Below are positions 16,752 through 23,498 of a stretch of DNA of 64,000 bases, piece by piece. This DNA comes from JAAYAE01 sp963678395 (lineage in GTDB: Bacteria; Bacillota; Negativicutes; Acidaminococcales; Acidaminococcaceae), in contig OY782827.1 in NCBI GenBank assembly GCA_963678395.1, positions 1,116,001 to 1,180,000 of the forward strand, in the 5' to 3' direction. Under the pieces are notes generated by a model. The model did not search any database. It was not told the DNA's origin and was given only the letters and a program-made list of their open reading frames with translations. Each line of letters begins with the position of its first letter. The first letter of the stretch is position 1. A program made the position numbers and the translations under genes.

Positions 16752-16928
16752 ATGAGTGATAAAGAATTAGCTGTACAGTTATATCTTGGTGTTATAGAAG
16801 CTCAATCTCGTGTATTGGCGGCCACAACTGCTAATTTAAAACAAGAAACAGCATTTAAAGCACCAACTAACAAGGAAATAGCTAAGTCTATAAAAGAGTT
16901 AACGCAAGAACTTAAAGCTCTGGACTAG
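16752..16928 (+). CDS. Small hypothetical phage protein on the + strand
   Basis: The 58-residue hydrophilic, helical protein starts MSDKELAVQLYLG. AAAGGAGG precedes the ATG at 16752, and an extended -10 (TGCTATAAT, TATAAT at 16722-16727) lies just upstream, so it has its own promoter. It faces the early genes and overlaps the end of the convergent gene by 17 bases. Function unknown. Confidence 0.6.
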   Translation: MSDKELAVQLYLGVIEAQSRVLAATTANLKQETAFKAPTNKEIAKSIKELTQELKALD

Positions 16929-17091
16929 GGCCAAGAGTAATTACATTAGACGAGCCTAAAATTACAACATTAAGAGTGCAGTTGCAGCTGTGCTCTTTTT
17001 GTATTTTTGCTACCTGCTTCACAACATTCGCTAAGATTGTTAGCTCAGTATGTATTTCAATATTTATGTTGAACTTTTTTTCTTTCTCCAT
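16912..17091 (-). CDS. Small hypothetical phage protein
   Basis: An open frame of 59 codons starts at the ATG at 17091 (MEKEKKFNINIEIHTEL), six bases after a GAGGTGA site that overlaps the previous gene's stop. It has a CNC motif near residue 36 and no recognised domain. The spacing and ribosome site support it as a real early gene. Its 3' end overlaps a convergent gene by 17 bases. Confidence 0.55.
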   Translation of the reverse strand: MEKEKKFNINIEIHTELTILANVVKQVAKIQKEHSCNCTLNVVILGSSNVITLGPSPEL

Positions 17092-17097
17092 TTTTAT

Positions 17098-17307
17098 TCA
17101 CCTCGTTTCTCTGTGAGTGCGTAAAAGGTTAATTCTAGTTTTTAATATTTTGTCTTTTGTTGCTTCAAGAATTGAGATTGCTTCCAATATTGTTACTTGC
17201 CCAAGAACATTTAATATGTCGGTAACAATCTCGTTTCCTTTTTGTTCATTTTTATTTTCTAATATGACTTTTCCCATTTCTTCCACCGCACTTACCTCTC
17301 TTTTCAT
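17098..17307 (-). CDS. Small hypothetical early phage protein
   Basis: The 69-residue protein is helical (MGKVILENKNEQKGNEI and VTILEAISILEATKDKI). It overlaps the HTH gene upstream by ATGA and GGAAAG precedes its start, so it belongs to the early operon. No family recognised. Confidence 0.5.
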   Translation of the reverse strand: MKREVSAVEEMGKVILENKNEQKGNEIVTDILNVLGQVTILEAISILEATKDKILKTRINLLRTHRETR

Positions 17308-17567
17308 TGCTTTCCAACCGCTTTCAGTCTTTCCAGAAATGATTCTCCTGAAGCTTGATGCACCAACATGGGTCCTTGGAATTGATTTTGAGTTTTAAGA
17401 TTTGATTCCATTCTCTTATTAATGATTTCGTCTACTACATCAGCATTAATTAGATATCCCCTGCCACGTTTTTCATGTGGAATAATTCCTAACCTGCATA
17501 ATCTACAAAGTGTTTTCATTGGATATCCAGTAAGTGCCGCATAATCTTTGGCTGATAATATTCTCAT
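17304..17567 (-). CDS. MerR/excisionase-type helix-turn-helix protein
   Basis: The 87-residue protein begins MRILSAKDYAALTGYPMKT and has the winged-helix pattern of excisionase-like DNA-binding proteins (KTLCRLCRLGIIPHEKRGRGYLI). GGGAAGCG before the ATG at 17567 sets the start. It is the second gene of the rightward-type early operon, after the Cro-like gene; such proteins act as excisionases or early regulators. Confidence 0.6.
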   Translation of the reverse strand: MRILSAKDYAALTGYPMKTLCRLCRLGIIPHEKRGRGYLINADVVDEIINKRMESNLKTQNQFQGPMLVHQASGESFLERLKAVGKQ

Positions 17568-17610
17568 GTTTTCACGCTTCCCTTCTTTTACTCTCATCTT
17601 TCCCGTCTTA

Positions 17611-17625
17611 TCTACTTTAAGTAGA
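17611..17625. promoter_or_regulatory. Perfect operator palindrome downstream of the cro-like gene
   Basis: TCTACTTTAAGTAGA is a perfect 15-base palindrome, the best match to the CTACT-N5-AGTAG pattern shared with three sites between the cro-like and cI-like genes. It lies between the cro-like stop and the next gene, so the repressor may also act on a second early promoter or block elongation. Confidence 0.7.
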
Positions 17626-17626
17626 T

Positions 17627-17821
17627 TTATTTGTCAAAAAAAATAATATCATACTCAAAATTAAGAAATTTTGCTATTTTCTTCGCTTGTCCTATAGTTG
17701 CTTCGTTTGGATTTTCTTCTATTTTTCTATATGTTTGAACATGAATTCCTAGGTGTTCTGCGAGGTTTTCTTGTGTTTTTCCTCGCAAAAGCCGTGCCTG
17801 CTTTAGCGTTATTTTTTCCAT
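17627..17821 (-). CDS. Cro-like helix-turn-helix regulator
   Basis: The 64-residue protein is a single HTH_3 domain (LKQARLLRGKTQENLAEHLGIHVQTYRKIEE). AGGAGGTGA precedes the ATG at 17821. It is the first gene of the early operon, divergent from the cI-like repressor, and would compete for the same operators to favour lytic growth. Confidence 0.8.
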   Translation of the reverse strand: MEKITLKQARLLRGKTQENLAEHLGIHVQTYRKIEENPNEATIGQAKKIAKFLNFEYDIIFFDK

Positions 17822-17860
17822 CAAAATCACCTCCTATTCATTTTTGTACTTCCAATATAC

Positions 17861-17943
17861 TCTACTTTAGGTAGAATGTCAGCTACTAAAAGTAGAGTAT
17901 ATTGTGTTAAATGTTGATTTTTTTTCTACTTTTAGTATATTAT
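17861..17943. promoter_or_regulatory. Lysogeny control region: three operators and two divergent promoters
   Basis: Operators sit at 17861-17875 (TCTACTTTAGGTAGA), 17882-17896 (GCTACTAAAAGTAGA) and 17925-17939 (TCTACTTTTAGTATA). On the - strand CTGACA-N17-TATATT spans the first operator, giving the early promoter. On the + strand TTGATT (17914-17919) with TATATT or TATTAT near 17936-17943 spans the third, giving the repressor promoter. The repressor can thus shut off early genes and control itself. Confidence 0.75.
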
Positions 17944-17968
17944 GATATTAAATAAAGGAGGTGCCACC

Positions 17969-18349
17969 ATGGGAATCAAAGAAAACATAAGAATCCTGCG
18001 CGATAAATATAACCTTTCCCAAAAAGATTTCGCCAAGATTGCCGGAGTCACTGATAAGGCTGTTTCCTCTTGGGAAAATGGGACAAAAGAACCAAGAATG
18101 GGCGCAATTCAAAAAATTGCCGATTATTTCAATATTCAAAAAAGCAATATAATTGAGGATTACGGCATGAATACATCCTCACAGGGATGGTACCTAGATC
18201 CGGAAACAGCCAAGGCCGCTCAAGAAATGTACGATAAACACAGAGTCCTTTTTGACGCTTCTAGAAAACTAAAACCAGAAAGCATCAAGGAGGTAGAAAA
18301 ATTTATTGAATATCAACTTGCAAAAGAAAACCACGAAAACGAGGAATAG
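17969..18349 (+). CDS. CI-like phage repressor
   Basis: The 126-residue protein has an N-terminal HTH_3 domain (ILRDKYNLSQKDFAKIAGVTDKAVSSWENG) and a short helical C-terminus without a LexA-type peptidase. AAAGGAGG precedes the ATG at 17969. Lack of the self-cleavage domain suggests induction by another route, for example the HELxH protein encoded seven bases downstream, as with ImmR/ImmA pairs. Confidence 0.85.
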   Translation: MGIKENIRILRDKYNLSQKDFAKIAGVTDKAVSSWENGTKEPRMGAIQKIADYFNIQKSNIIEDYGMNTSSQGWYLDPETAKAAQEMYDKHRVLFDASRKLKPESIKEVEKFIEYQLAKENHENEE

Positions 18350-18355
18350 TGAAAA

Positions 18356-18559
18356 ATGTTGCGTGCAATCTTATATCAACTACCATATAACGTAAAAGGC
18401 TGTATTAAGGAAAATATTGATGGAGAACCAGTTTGTATCCTTAACTCACGCCTGACTCGCGAAGAAAATATAGAAACATACAAGCATGAGCTTAAACATG
18501 AACAAGATTTTAGCAACATAGAAGATGTTAGTAAGCTGGAAAAAATTAGGCATAAATAA
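18356..18559 (+). CDS. Small HELxH protein, ImmA-like
   Basis: The 67-residue protein contains YKHELKHEQDF, a zinc-protease-type HELxH motif as found in ImmA/IrrE-like and related short phage proteins next to CI repressors. It follows the repressor by six bases with GAGGAA as ribosome site. It might cleave the repressor, but it is much shorter than typical ImmA, so the activity is uncertain. Confidence 0.6.
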   Translation: MLRAILYQLPYNVKGCIKENIDGEPVCILNSRLTREENIETYKHELKHEQDFSNIEDVSKLEKIRHK

Positions 18560-18578
18560 AAAGGGGTGTTGTTTGATA

Positions 18579-19223
18579 ATGAGCATTTTTATAATTACTT
18601 TTTTATTGGAAGCTATCTTTAGTGTATAGATATTTTATTTTATTCCAGACACAATTACCTTAATACCTATTAAAGCTGCTTTATTAACTGTTATCTTAGG
18701 TGCAATGTTGATGATGTTGAAGGAAATTATAAATAAAAAACTTGAAAGATATTTTTTAATAAAAACCCTTATTGCTGAAATAAATGCTATTATTTTCAGC
18801 TTAAATGCCCAAAAAGAATTAATGACCAAACTTGATGGAACTAAAAATCACTTTAGCTTTTTTGTTAAAAGCAATTTTAATTATTTTTCATATTATGATT
18901 CTGTAATTACAGAAATAGGTGTTATTGACAACACCGAATTATGTACTGCTATTATAAAAGGTTATATATATGCCAAGAATAGTTTTAGTGCATTAAACTA
19001 TTTAACGGAATCAACAATTAATAATGCAAACGAATACACAAAAACTAGTAAAAAAGATTTAATTACTGAAACAGCAAGTCTAATGACATTTATTTCAAAA
19101 ACTGTTATCCCTAAAACCATTACCGAGCTAAGCACTTTGAAAGAAAAGTTAGAATCTAATCTAAAATTATTTAACTTCAAAAAAATAAAAAGCTATTATT
19201 CTAGTTTAAAACATAATATGTAA
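18579..19223 (+). pseudogene. Membrane-anchored cargo protein interrupted by an amber codon
   Basis: An ATG at 18579 follows a GGGGTG site and opens a hydrophobic N-terminus (MSIFIITFLLEAIFSV), then meets TAG at 18627-18629. The same frame continues without stop to 19223, including a second hydrophobic segment (AALLTVILGAMLMML) and about 150 polar residues. The whole is best read as one 214-codon gene with a nonsense change. An internal start at 18705 could still give 172 residues. Family unknown. Confidence 0.6.
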
Positions 19224-19614
19224 AAACTGCTAATGATTTTTTTATAATAAATCAAAAAAATAATATTCTGTTAACATTTTTCAGTTTTTATAACACCTAT
19301 GCGAGATAATTTAAACTGAGTCAGGCATGATAGCTTAGTCATCCAAAATGTTGGGAAAATAAATGTCTAAACAATAAAATATTTAAAACACTAATTATCA
19401 TTTCGATTCTTCTCCATTTTTTCTTCAACACAGTTTGCAATTTTGTACTTCAAGATAAAAAAACACCGCCCGGTGCTTTTAGCGCCGAACGGCAATGTAA
19501 CTATACAAACGTTAGTAAGCGGGAAATTTTCTAGCCAAAATCTTAACCACTGATATATTGCAAATAAACTTTTGTTAATCAAACCCCACCAGCAGGAAGA
19601 AGGCAACCGAAAAC
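19224..19614. other. AT-rich gap with a GC-rich hairpin
   Basis: No gene is seen. At 19466-19492 a stem CCGCCCGGTGC / GCGCCGAACGG follows an A7 run, so on the - strand it would read as a terminator (stem then T-run). It belongs to a family of similar hairpins at 21002-21029 and 23398-23425, with a half-copy at 20451. Confidence 0.5.
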
Positions 19615-20310
19615 ATGAAAAAATTGATAGTTACTTTCACGCTTTTTTTATTGTGTTTGTTTATAATTGGGTGTACTGTCGATCATAAACAAGCAGCACA
19701 AAAATTTGATAGCAAATATGCTACTGCTGCTTTTTCTATTTGGGAAAATCTGGATCTTGAGATAAACAACGCAAAGACACATAAAGATGATCTGAAAATT
19801 ATCGATGGAATAGCTAAAAACAGCATTCCTAATGCGACAAAATTATTAGCAGAATTAGAGAAAGAAAATATTCCAGCAGACTTAAAACCTATGAAATTAT
19901 CGTTAACTAGGTATTACAATAATTTAGTTATTGTTTTAAAGGAATTACCAGATATGGTTTCTGCTGGCACGAAAAATGACATCAACATACAAAAACTCCA
20001 TGCCGATGTAACTAAGTTATATGAAGAACGTCTTCGATACAACAACGAATATTCTGTAATTAATAAAGGGGTATCTTCTTTTGAACTCACATTAGCTAAT
20101 TACCGAAAAGTACAAATCGGAGATAACTATCTCTCTGTTATTTCCAAATTTAAAATGCCAGGTAATCTTTCTTCTTCCTATACGCATGATATGACACTAA
20201 TTGGTAAAAGGACACTTGATATTTATGAATGGGAATTTAATTCCGGTTATGTGAAAATTATGTTTGAAAACGGTAAGGTACATATGTTGGAACAGCGAAA
20301 TTTAAAGTAA
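19615..20310 (+). CDS. Prophage cargo lipoprotein, function unknown
   Basis: The 231-residue protein has a lipoprotein signal (LLCLFIIGC, Cys20), a long helical middle, and a C-terminal segment (YRKVQIGDNYLSVISKFKMPG) that resembles SmpA/BamE-like domains. GGAAGAAGG precedes the ATG. It lies between the repressor and integrase, where temperate phages keep host-altering genes; lipoproteins there often block superinfecting phages. No specific function can be shown. Confidence 0.65.
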   Translation: MKKLIVTFTLFLLCLFIIGCTVDHKQAAQKFDSKYATAAFSIWENLDLEINNAKTHKDDLKIIDGIAKNSIPNATKLLAELEKENIPADLKPMKLSLTRYYNNLVIVLKELPDMVSAGTKNDINIQKLHADVTKLYEERLRYNNEYSVINKGVSSFELTLANYRKVQIGDNYLSVISKFKMPGNLSSSYTHDMTLIGKRTLDIYEWEFNSGYVKIMFENGKVHMLEQRNLK

Positions 20311-20645
20311 AAACATTGTAGAAATATATGCAATAATACGTCTAACGCAGTATAGAAGCCGTTCTATATTGAGGATACTTTAAATTATTATTGCATAAAT
20401 TACCTTATGTTTCAACCGTCAAGAAATACTTGACAGTTGCTTAAAAAATAACCGCCCAGTATGTTAACAACTAACGATCCGTATGCCTTCTACCTTATTA
20501 ATACCTTTATCCGGTAAACATATCTTTAAAATACCTTTAATTTTTCTTTATTTTTAAAGGTATCAACTACCAAGTTAGCCAATACATGAAAATTTTAATA
20601 TGCCAGCAGTATTCTGACGATTTGAAATGATTTGAAATAATGATC

Positions 20646-20718
20646 CATAGTCAAGCAATATGGCAAAAATTAGACTACCAGACACGCATAGTCAAGTGAT
20701 ATGGCAAAAATTAGACTA
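20646..20718. repeat. Two 32-bp direct repeats 41 bp apart
   Basis: Copies at 20646-20677 and 20687-20718 share CATAGTCAAG, two changed bases, then ATATGGCAAAAATTAGACTA. They lie in the cargo region's largest gap. Such pairs may be integration scars or binding sites. Confidence 0.75.
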
Positions 20719-20852
20719 ACAAATATGTATTTGGATACCTGCTATTGAAATATTGCAGAAATTATTTCAGCAACATCAAACCAGAGAAATAAGTCCTTCC
20801 TATGTATGAACCTATTATCAATAGTAGATGCTTAAGTCAAAAAATATTATTA

Positions 20853-20972
20853 TTTTTTGATTATGCACTGCGTTAATCAAAATAAACGGCACTTTTTTGA
20901 TTATGTATTGCGTTAATCAAAATAAACAGCATTTTTTTGATTATGTGCTACTTTAATCAAGATAAACACAAC
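20853..20972. repeat. Three tandem 40-bp repeats, each able to form a hairpin
   Basis: Units start at 20853, 20893 and 20933. Each begins TTTTTTGATTATG and contains TTGATTA...TAATCAA with a loop of about nine to ten bases, then AATAAAC or a close variant. The third unit is the most divergent. No spacers and no adjacent toxin gene are seen. Confidence 0.8.
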
Positions 20973-21001
20973 TTTTTTTACAAACTCTTTAATAAAAAAT
21001 A

Positions 21002-21029
21002 ACCGCCCAGCGTTGGCGCGCTGAACGGT
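21002..21029 (-). terminator. GC-rich hairpin with T-run on the - strand
   Basis: ACCGCCCAGCG / CGCTGAACGGT forms a stem with two internal mismatches; on the - strand it is followed by TTATTTTTTATT. It lies 70 bases before a + strand gene and may insulate it from opposing transcription. Confidence 0.5.
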
Positions 21030-21099
21030 CTGTACAATTCCTAGAAAATTTATAAGCGTCAAAAGTAACGTCAATAAAAGGGTTAGGAGGAAACAGCAA

Positions 21100-21633
21100 A
21101 TGAAAAGAGAAATCAATGTATTAAACCATGCAACAGAGATTATACAGGGTCTAGAGGGCGGCGTGTTACTAACAACAAAAGCCGCCGGCAAAGTTAATTC
21201 CATGACAATTTCCTGGGGAACACTAGGTATTGAATGGCACAAGCCCATATTTATAACTTTTGTCAGGGAAGGCCGCTTCACCAGAACACAGCTTGATAAG
21301 AATGCGGAATTCACAATTAATATTCCGTATGGTGCCTATAATAAAAATATCCTGGCATTCTGTGGTACAAAAAGCGGACTTACAACAGATAAGATTAAAG
21401 AGTTAGGTCTAACGCTTGAATCTCCATTAGCTATTTCCGTCCCCGGTATCAAGGAACTTCCTTTGACACTTGAATGCAAAGTTATTTACAAACAAAAACA
21501 AGATTTACAGGCCATATCGCAGGAAAATCAGGTTTACTATCCGCAAGATATCGATGGTTCTTTCCATGGTACAAACAAAAATGTCGCTATCGCTTATTAT
21601 GGTGAAATTGTCCGAGCGTATTTTATTGAATAA
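21100..21633 (+). CDS. Flavin reductase-like (FMN-binding) protein
   Basis: The 177-residue protein matches the flavin reductase-like family: GGVLLTTKAAGKVNSMTISWG and the following F-V-R-x-x-R-x-T-R-x-x-L segment are the FMN-binding part of the split barrel. GGAGGAAAC precedes the start. It is unusual cargo for a phage and more like a host metabolic gene acquired with the surrounding repeats. The electron partner is unknown. Confidence 0.75.
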   Translation: MKREINVLNHATEIIQGLEGGVLLTTKAAGKVNSMTISWGTLGIEWHKPIFITFVREGRFTRTQLDKNAEFTINIPYGAYNKNILAFCGTKSGLTTDKIKELGLTLESPLAISVPGIKELPLTLECKVIYKQKQDLQAISQENQVYYPQDIDGSFHGTNKNVAIAYYGEIVRAYFIE

Positions 21634-21688
21634 TTAGCTTGAATTAACCCGCTAGCTCCAGTGCCCAAAGCAAGAAAGAAGCGATTAA

Positions 21689-21901
21689 ATGAAGAAACTC
21701 GTAATTTTATTTGTTCTAGCATTAATGACTGTTAGCAGCATTTGTTTTGCTGATACATATGTTAATGGCTACCACCGCAGTAATAGAACCTATGTTCAAG
21801 GGTACCATCGTTCTGATCCAAACGGCACCACTTCAGACAATTACAGCCACGAAGGCAACGTAAATCCATATACTGGCGCAAGAGGCCACAACAGAAACTA
21901 A
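21689..21901 (+). CDS. Small secreted protein with YVxGYHRS repeats
   Basis: The 70-residue protein has a signal peptide (MKKLVILFVLALMTVSSICFA) and a mature part of about 49 residues with two repeats, YVNGYHRSN and YVQGYHRSD, then a polar Gly/Asn-rich tail. AGAAAGAAGCG lies before the ATG. Similar short exported proteins with such repeats occur in many bacteria; their function is not known. Confidence 0.65.
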   Translation: MKKLVILFVLALMTVSSICFADTYVNGYHRSNRTYVQGYHRSDPNGTTSDNYSHEGNVNPYTGARGHNRN

Positions 21902-22061
21902 CAATAACTTTGGGCATTGTTGTTATATTATAATGTAATCTCTACAATTTCTGACGATTTTCTAACGATTCTAATAGCTGTCCTTAGCTCCTAAAATACC
22001 TATATGTAGAGATATCTCTATAGAATTCTGACGATTTTCTGACGATTTGAAATGATAATTC

Positions 22062-22086
22062 AACCGTCAAGAAATACTTGACAGTT
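22062..22086. repeat. Second copy of the cargo-region palindrome
   Basis: AACCGTCAAG-AAATA-CTTGACAGTT is identical to 20414-20438. It is preceded by two TTCTGACGATTT motifs (22027, 22037) also found near the first copy, so a block of intergenic sequence is shared between the two places. Confidence 0.7.
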
Positions 22087-22212
22087 ACTTGAAACAAACT
22101 TAATATATCATGAAAATTCTAAGCAATAAAATAGCTGAATTAACTTTAATGATAAATTTGCGGACTAAATAGAATACCTATATTAAGAGCTATCAGGAGG
22201 GAGTCGAAAAGT

Positions 22213-23223
22213 TTGGAAAACATTATTGAAAAACTAGTTAATAAAAGTAAAGAGTCTTTCATCATGAGTATAGAAATTTATAATAAACCAACAATAAAGT
22301 ATCGTGTCGAAGGATTTAGTTTTTTTATTTGTAACGCTTGGGAATTACTTTTAAAGGCATACATGATTAAAACTCTTGGAGAAAAAAGCATTTACTACAA
22401 AGACAATCCAGATAGGACCTTAACCCTTGAAAACTGTATTAAAAAAGTTCTTACAAATGATAAAGATCCTGTAAGAATAAATTTAGAAACCATTATTGTT
22501 TTAAGAAACACTAATACACATTTTATAACAGAAGAATATGAAACAATTTACGTTCCGCTATTTCAATCTTGCGTATCAAATTATATCAACAAACTACTGA
22601 CTTATTTCAGCTGTGATATTACAGAATCACTTGGGAGCAATTTTTTAACACTTTCAATAAAACTAGACGACTTTAACAACAGTGATATTGTTGCTCGGTA
22701 CCCCAAAGCTATGGCTGATAAATTCTTGAGCACACGGAAAAATGTAAACTCTATTATAGCTAGCAACAGTAGTCTTAACCTCGCAATAACTATTCGGCAT
22801 GACTGGTATTTAACTAAAAACACTAAAACAGCAGCAACAACATTTGCGTTTACTAAAGATCCCAAAGGAGCGGTTTGTGTAATTAAAGAACAACATGATA
22901 TGCAAAAATCTTGCCCATTTTCTACTATCAAATGTGTTGAAAAAATTAATTATTACATCAAACGCGACAATATTAATTTTGTAAATCCTTCTGATGCTAA
23001 AGAAGATAAAAAACATGTATTTAATTCATACCATTTTCGCCTATTCATAAAGTTCTACGATATAAGAAAAAAATCAGGTATGTGTTATACATATAAAGTT
23101 TATGCTAATTCATTAAACTCATACAGCCAAAAAGTAATCGATTTTATTTATAGCCAAATAAAAAAAGACCCTGAACACATAATTTCAAAAATTAAGACAG
23201 AATTGCAAAAAAAAATAAGTTAA
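22213..23223 (+). CDS. DUF3644-family protein with HEPN-like RX4H motif, candidate phage-defence gene
   Basis: The 336-residue protein starts KESFIMSIEIYNKPTIKYR, FSFFICNAWELLLKAY, the hallmark of DUF3644 proteins. At residues 98-103 it carries RNTNTH, an R-X4-H motif of the type used by HEPN ribonucleases. A TTG start at 22213 follows GGAGGGAG. Family members occur in variable islands and prophages and are suspected of abortive-infection roles; here it sits between integrase and other cargo genes. The C-terminal 230 residues are unassigned. RNase activity is inference. Confidence 0.7.
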   Translation: MENIIEKLVNKSKESFIMSIEIYNKPTIKYRVEGFSFFICNAWELLLKAYMIKTLGEKSIYYKDNPDRTLTLENCIKKVLTNDKDPVRINLETIIVLRNTNTHFITEEYETIYVPLFQSCVSNYINKLLTYFSCDITESLGSNFLTLSIKLDDFNNSDIVARYPKAMADKFLSTRKNVNSIIASNSSLNLAITIRHDWYLTKNTKTAATTFAFTKDPKGAVCVIKEQHDMQKSCPFSTIKCVEKINYYIKRDNINFVNPSDAKEDKKHVFNSYHFRLFIKFYDIRKKSGMCYTYKVYANSLNSYSQKVIDFIYSQIKKDPEHIISKIKTELQKKIS

Positions 23224-23498
23224 CCCCAGGAGCAAAGGAATTCTAAGTGACAAAGCACCTACTCCCATACGGGAACCCAGCTTTTACCCTTCACGAGTTA
23301 ACTTCTTGCTCATATTATACCTATTACTCATAAAAAAATCAATGTATTTCCATTGTTTTTTCATTTATTTTGGTCTATTTAAAATATATAAAAAACAACC
23401 GCCCAGCGTTGACGCGTTGAACGGTCTGTGCAAAGCTACTTCCCTAATAAGGACATAAGTCTGCCCTTTTATTATATCATATGAAAAGAGTAATTTTT
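23224..23498. other. Gap before integrase with a structured stretch and a GC-rich hairpin
   Basis: At 23253-23285 AAAGC...GCTTT encloses CCC/GGG pairs, which may be a terminator-like or structured RNA element on either strand. At 23398-23425 is another ACCGCCCAGCG / CGTTGAACGGT hairpin, T-run on the - strand. No gene is apparent. Confidence 0.4.

Larger units (their letters stand above)
20311..21099. other. 789-bp repeat-rich intergenic region
   Basis: No convincing gene. It holds an inverted pair TATGCAATAATA / TATTATTGCATA (20327-20338, 20386-20397), a GTCAAG-N5-CTTGAC palindrome (20414-20438), a half hairpin at 20451, a TTCTGACGATTTGAAATGAT motif (20612) also found at 22037, a 32-bp direct repeat pair, a triple 40-bp tandem repeat and a GC-rich hairpin at 21002. 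Confidence 0.6.

Noticed and set aside
20853..20972. Second type III antitoxin array
   Set aside because: The tandem hairpin units fit in layout, but no ToxN-type gene is next to them on either strand; the following gene is flavin reductase-like.
20913..21314. 133-residue - strand open frame
   Set aside because: It runs across the tandem repeats and antisense to the flavin reductase gene, has no ribosome site and a repetitive leucine-rich sequence.
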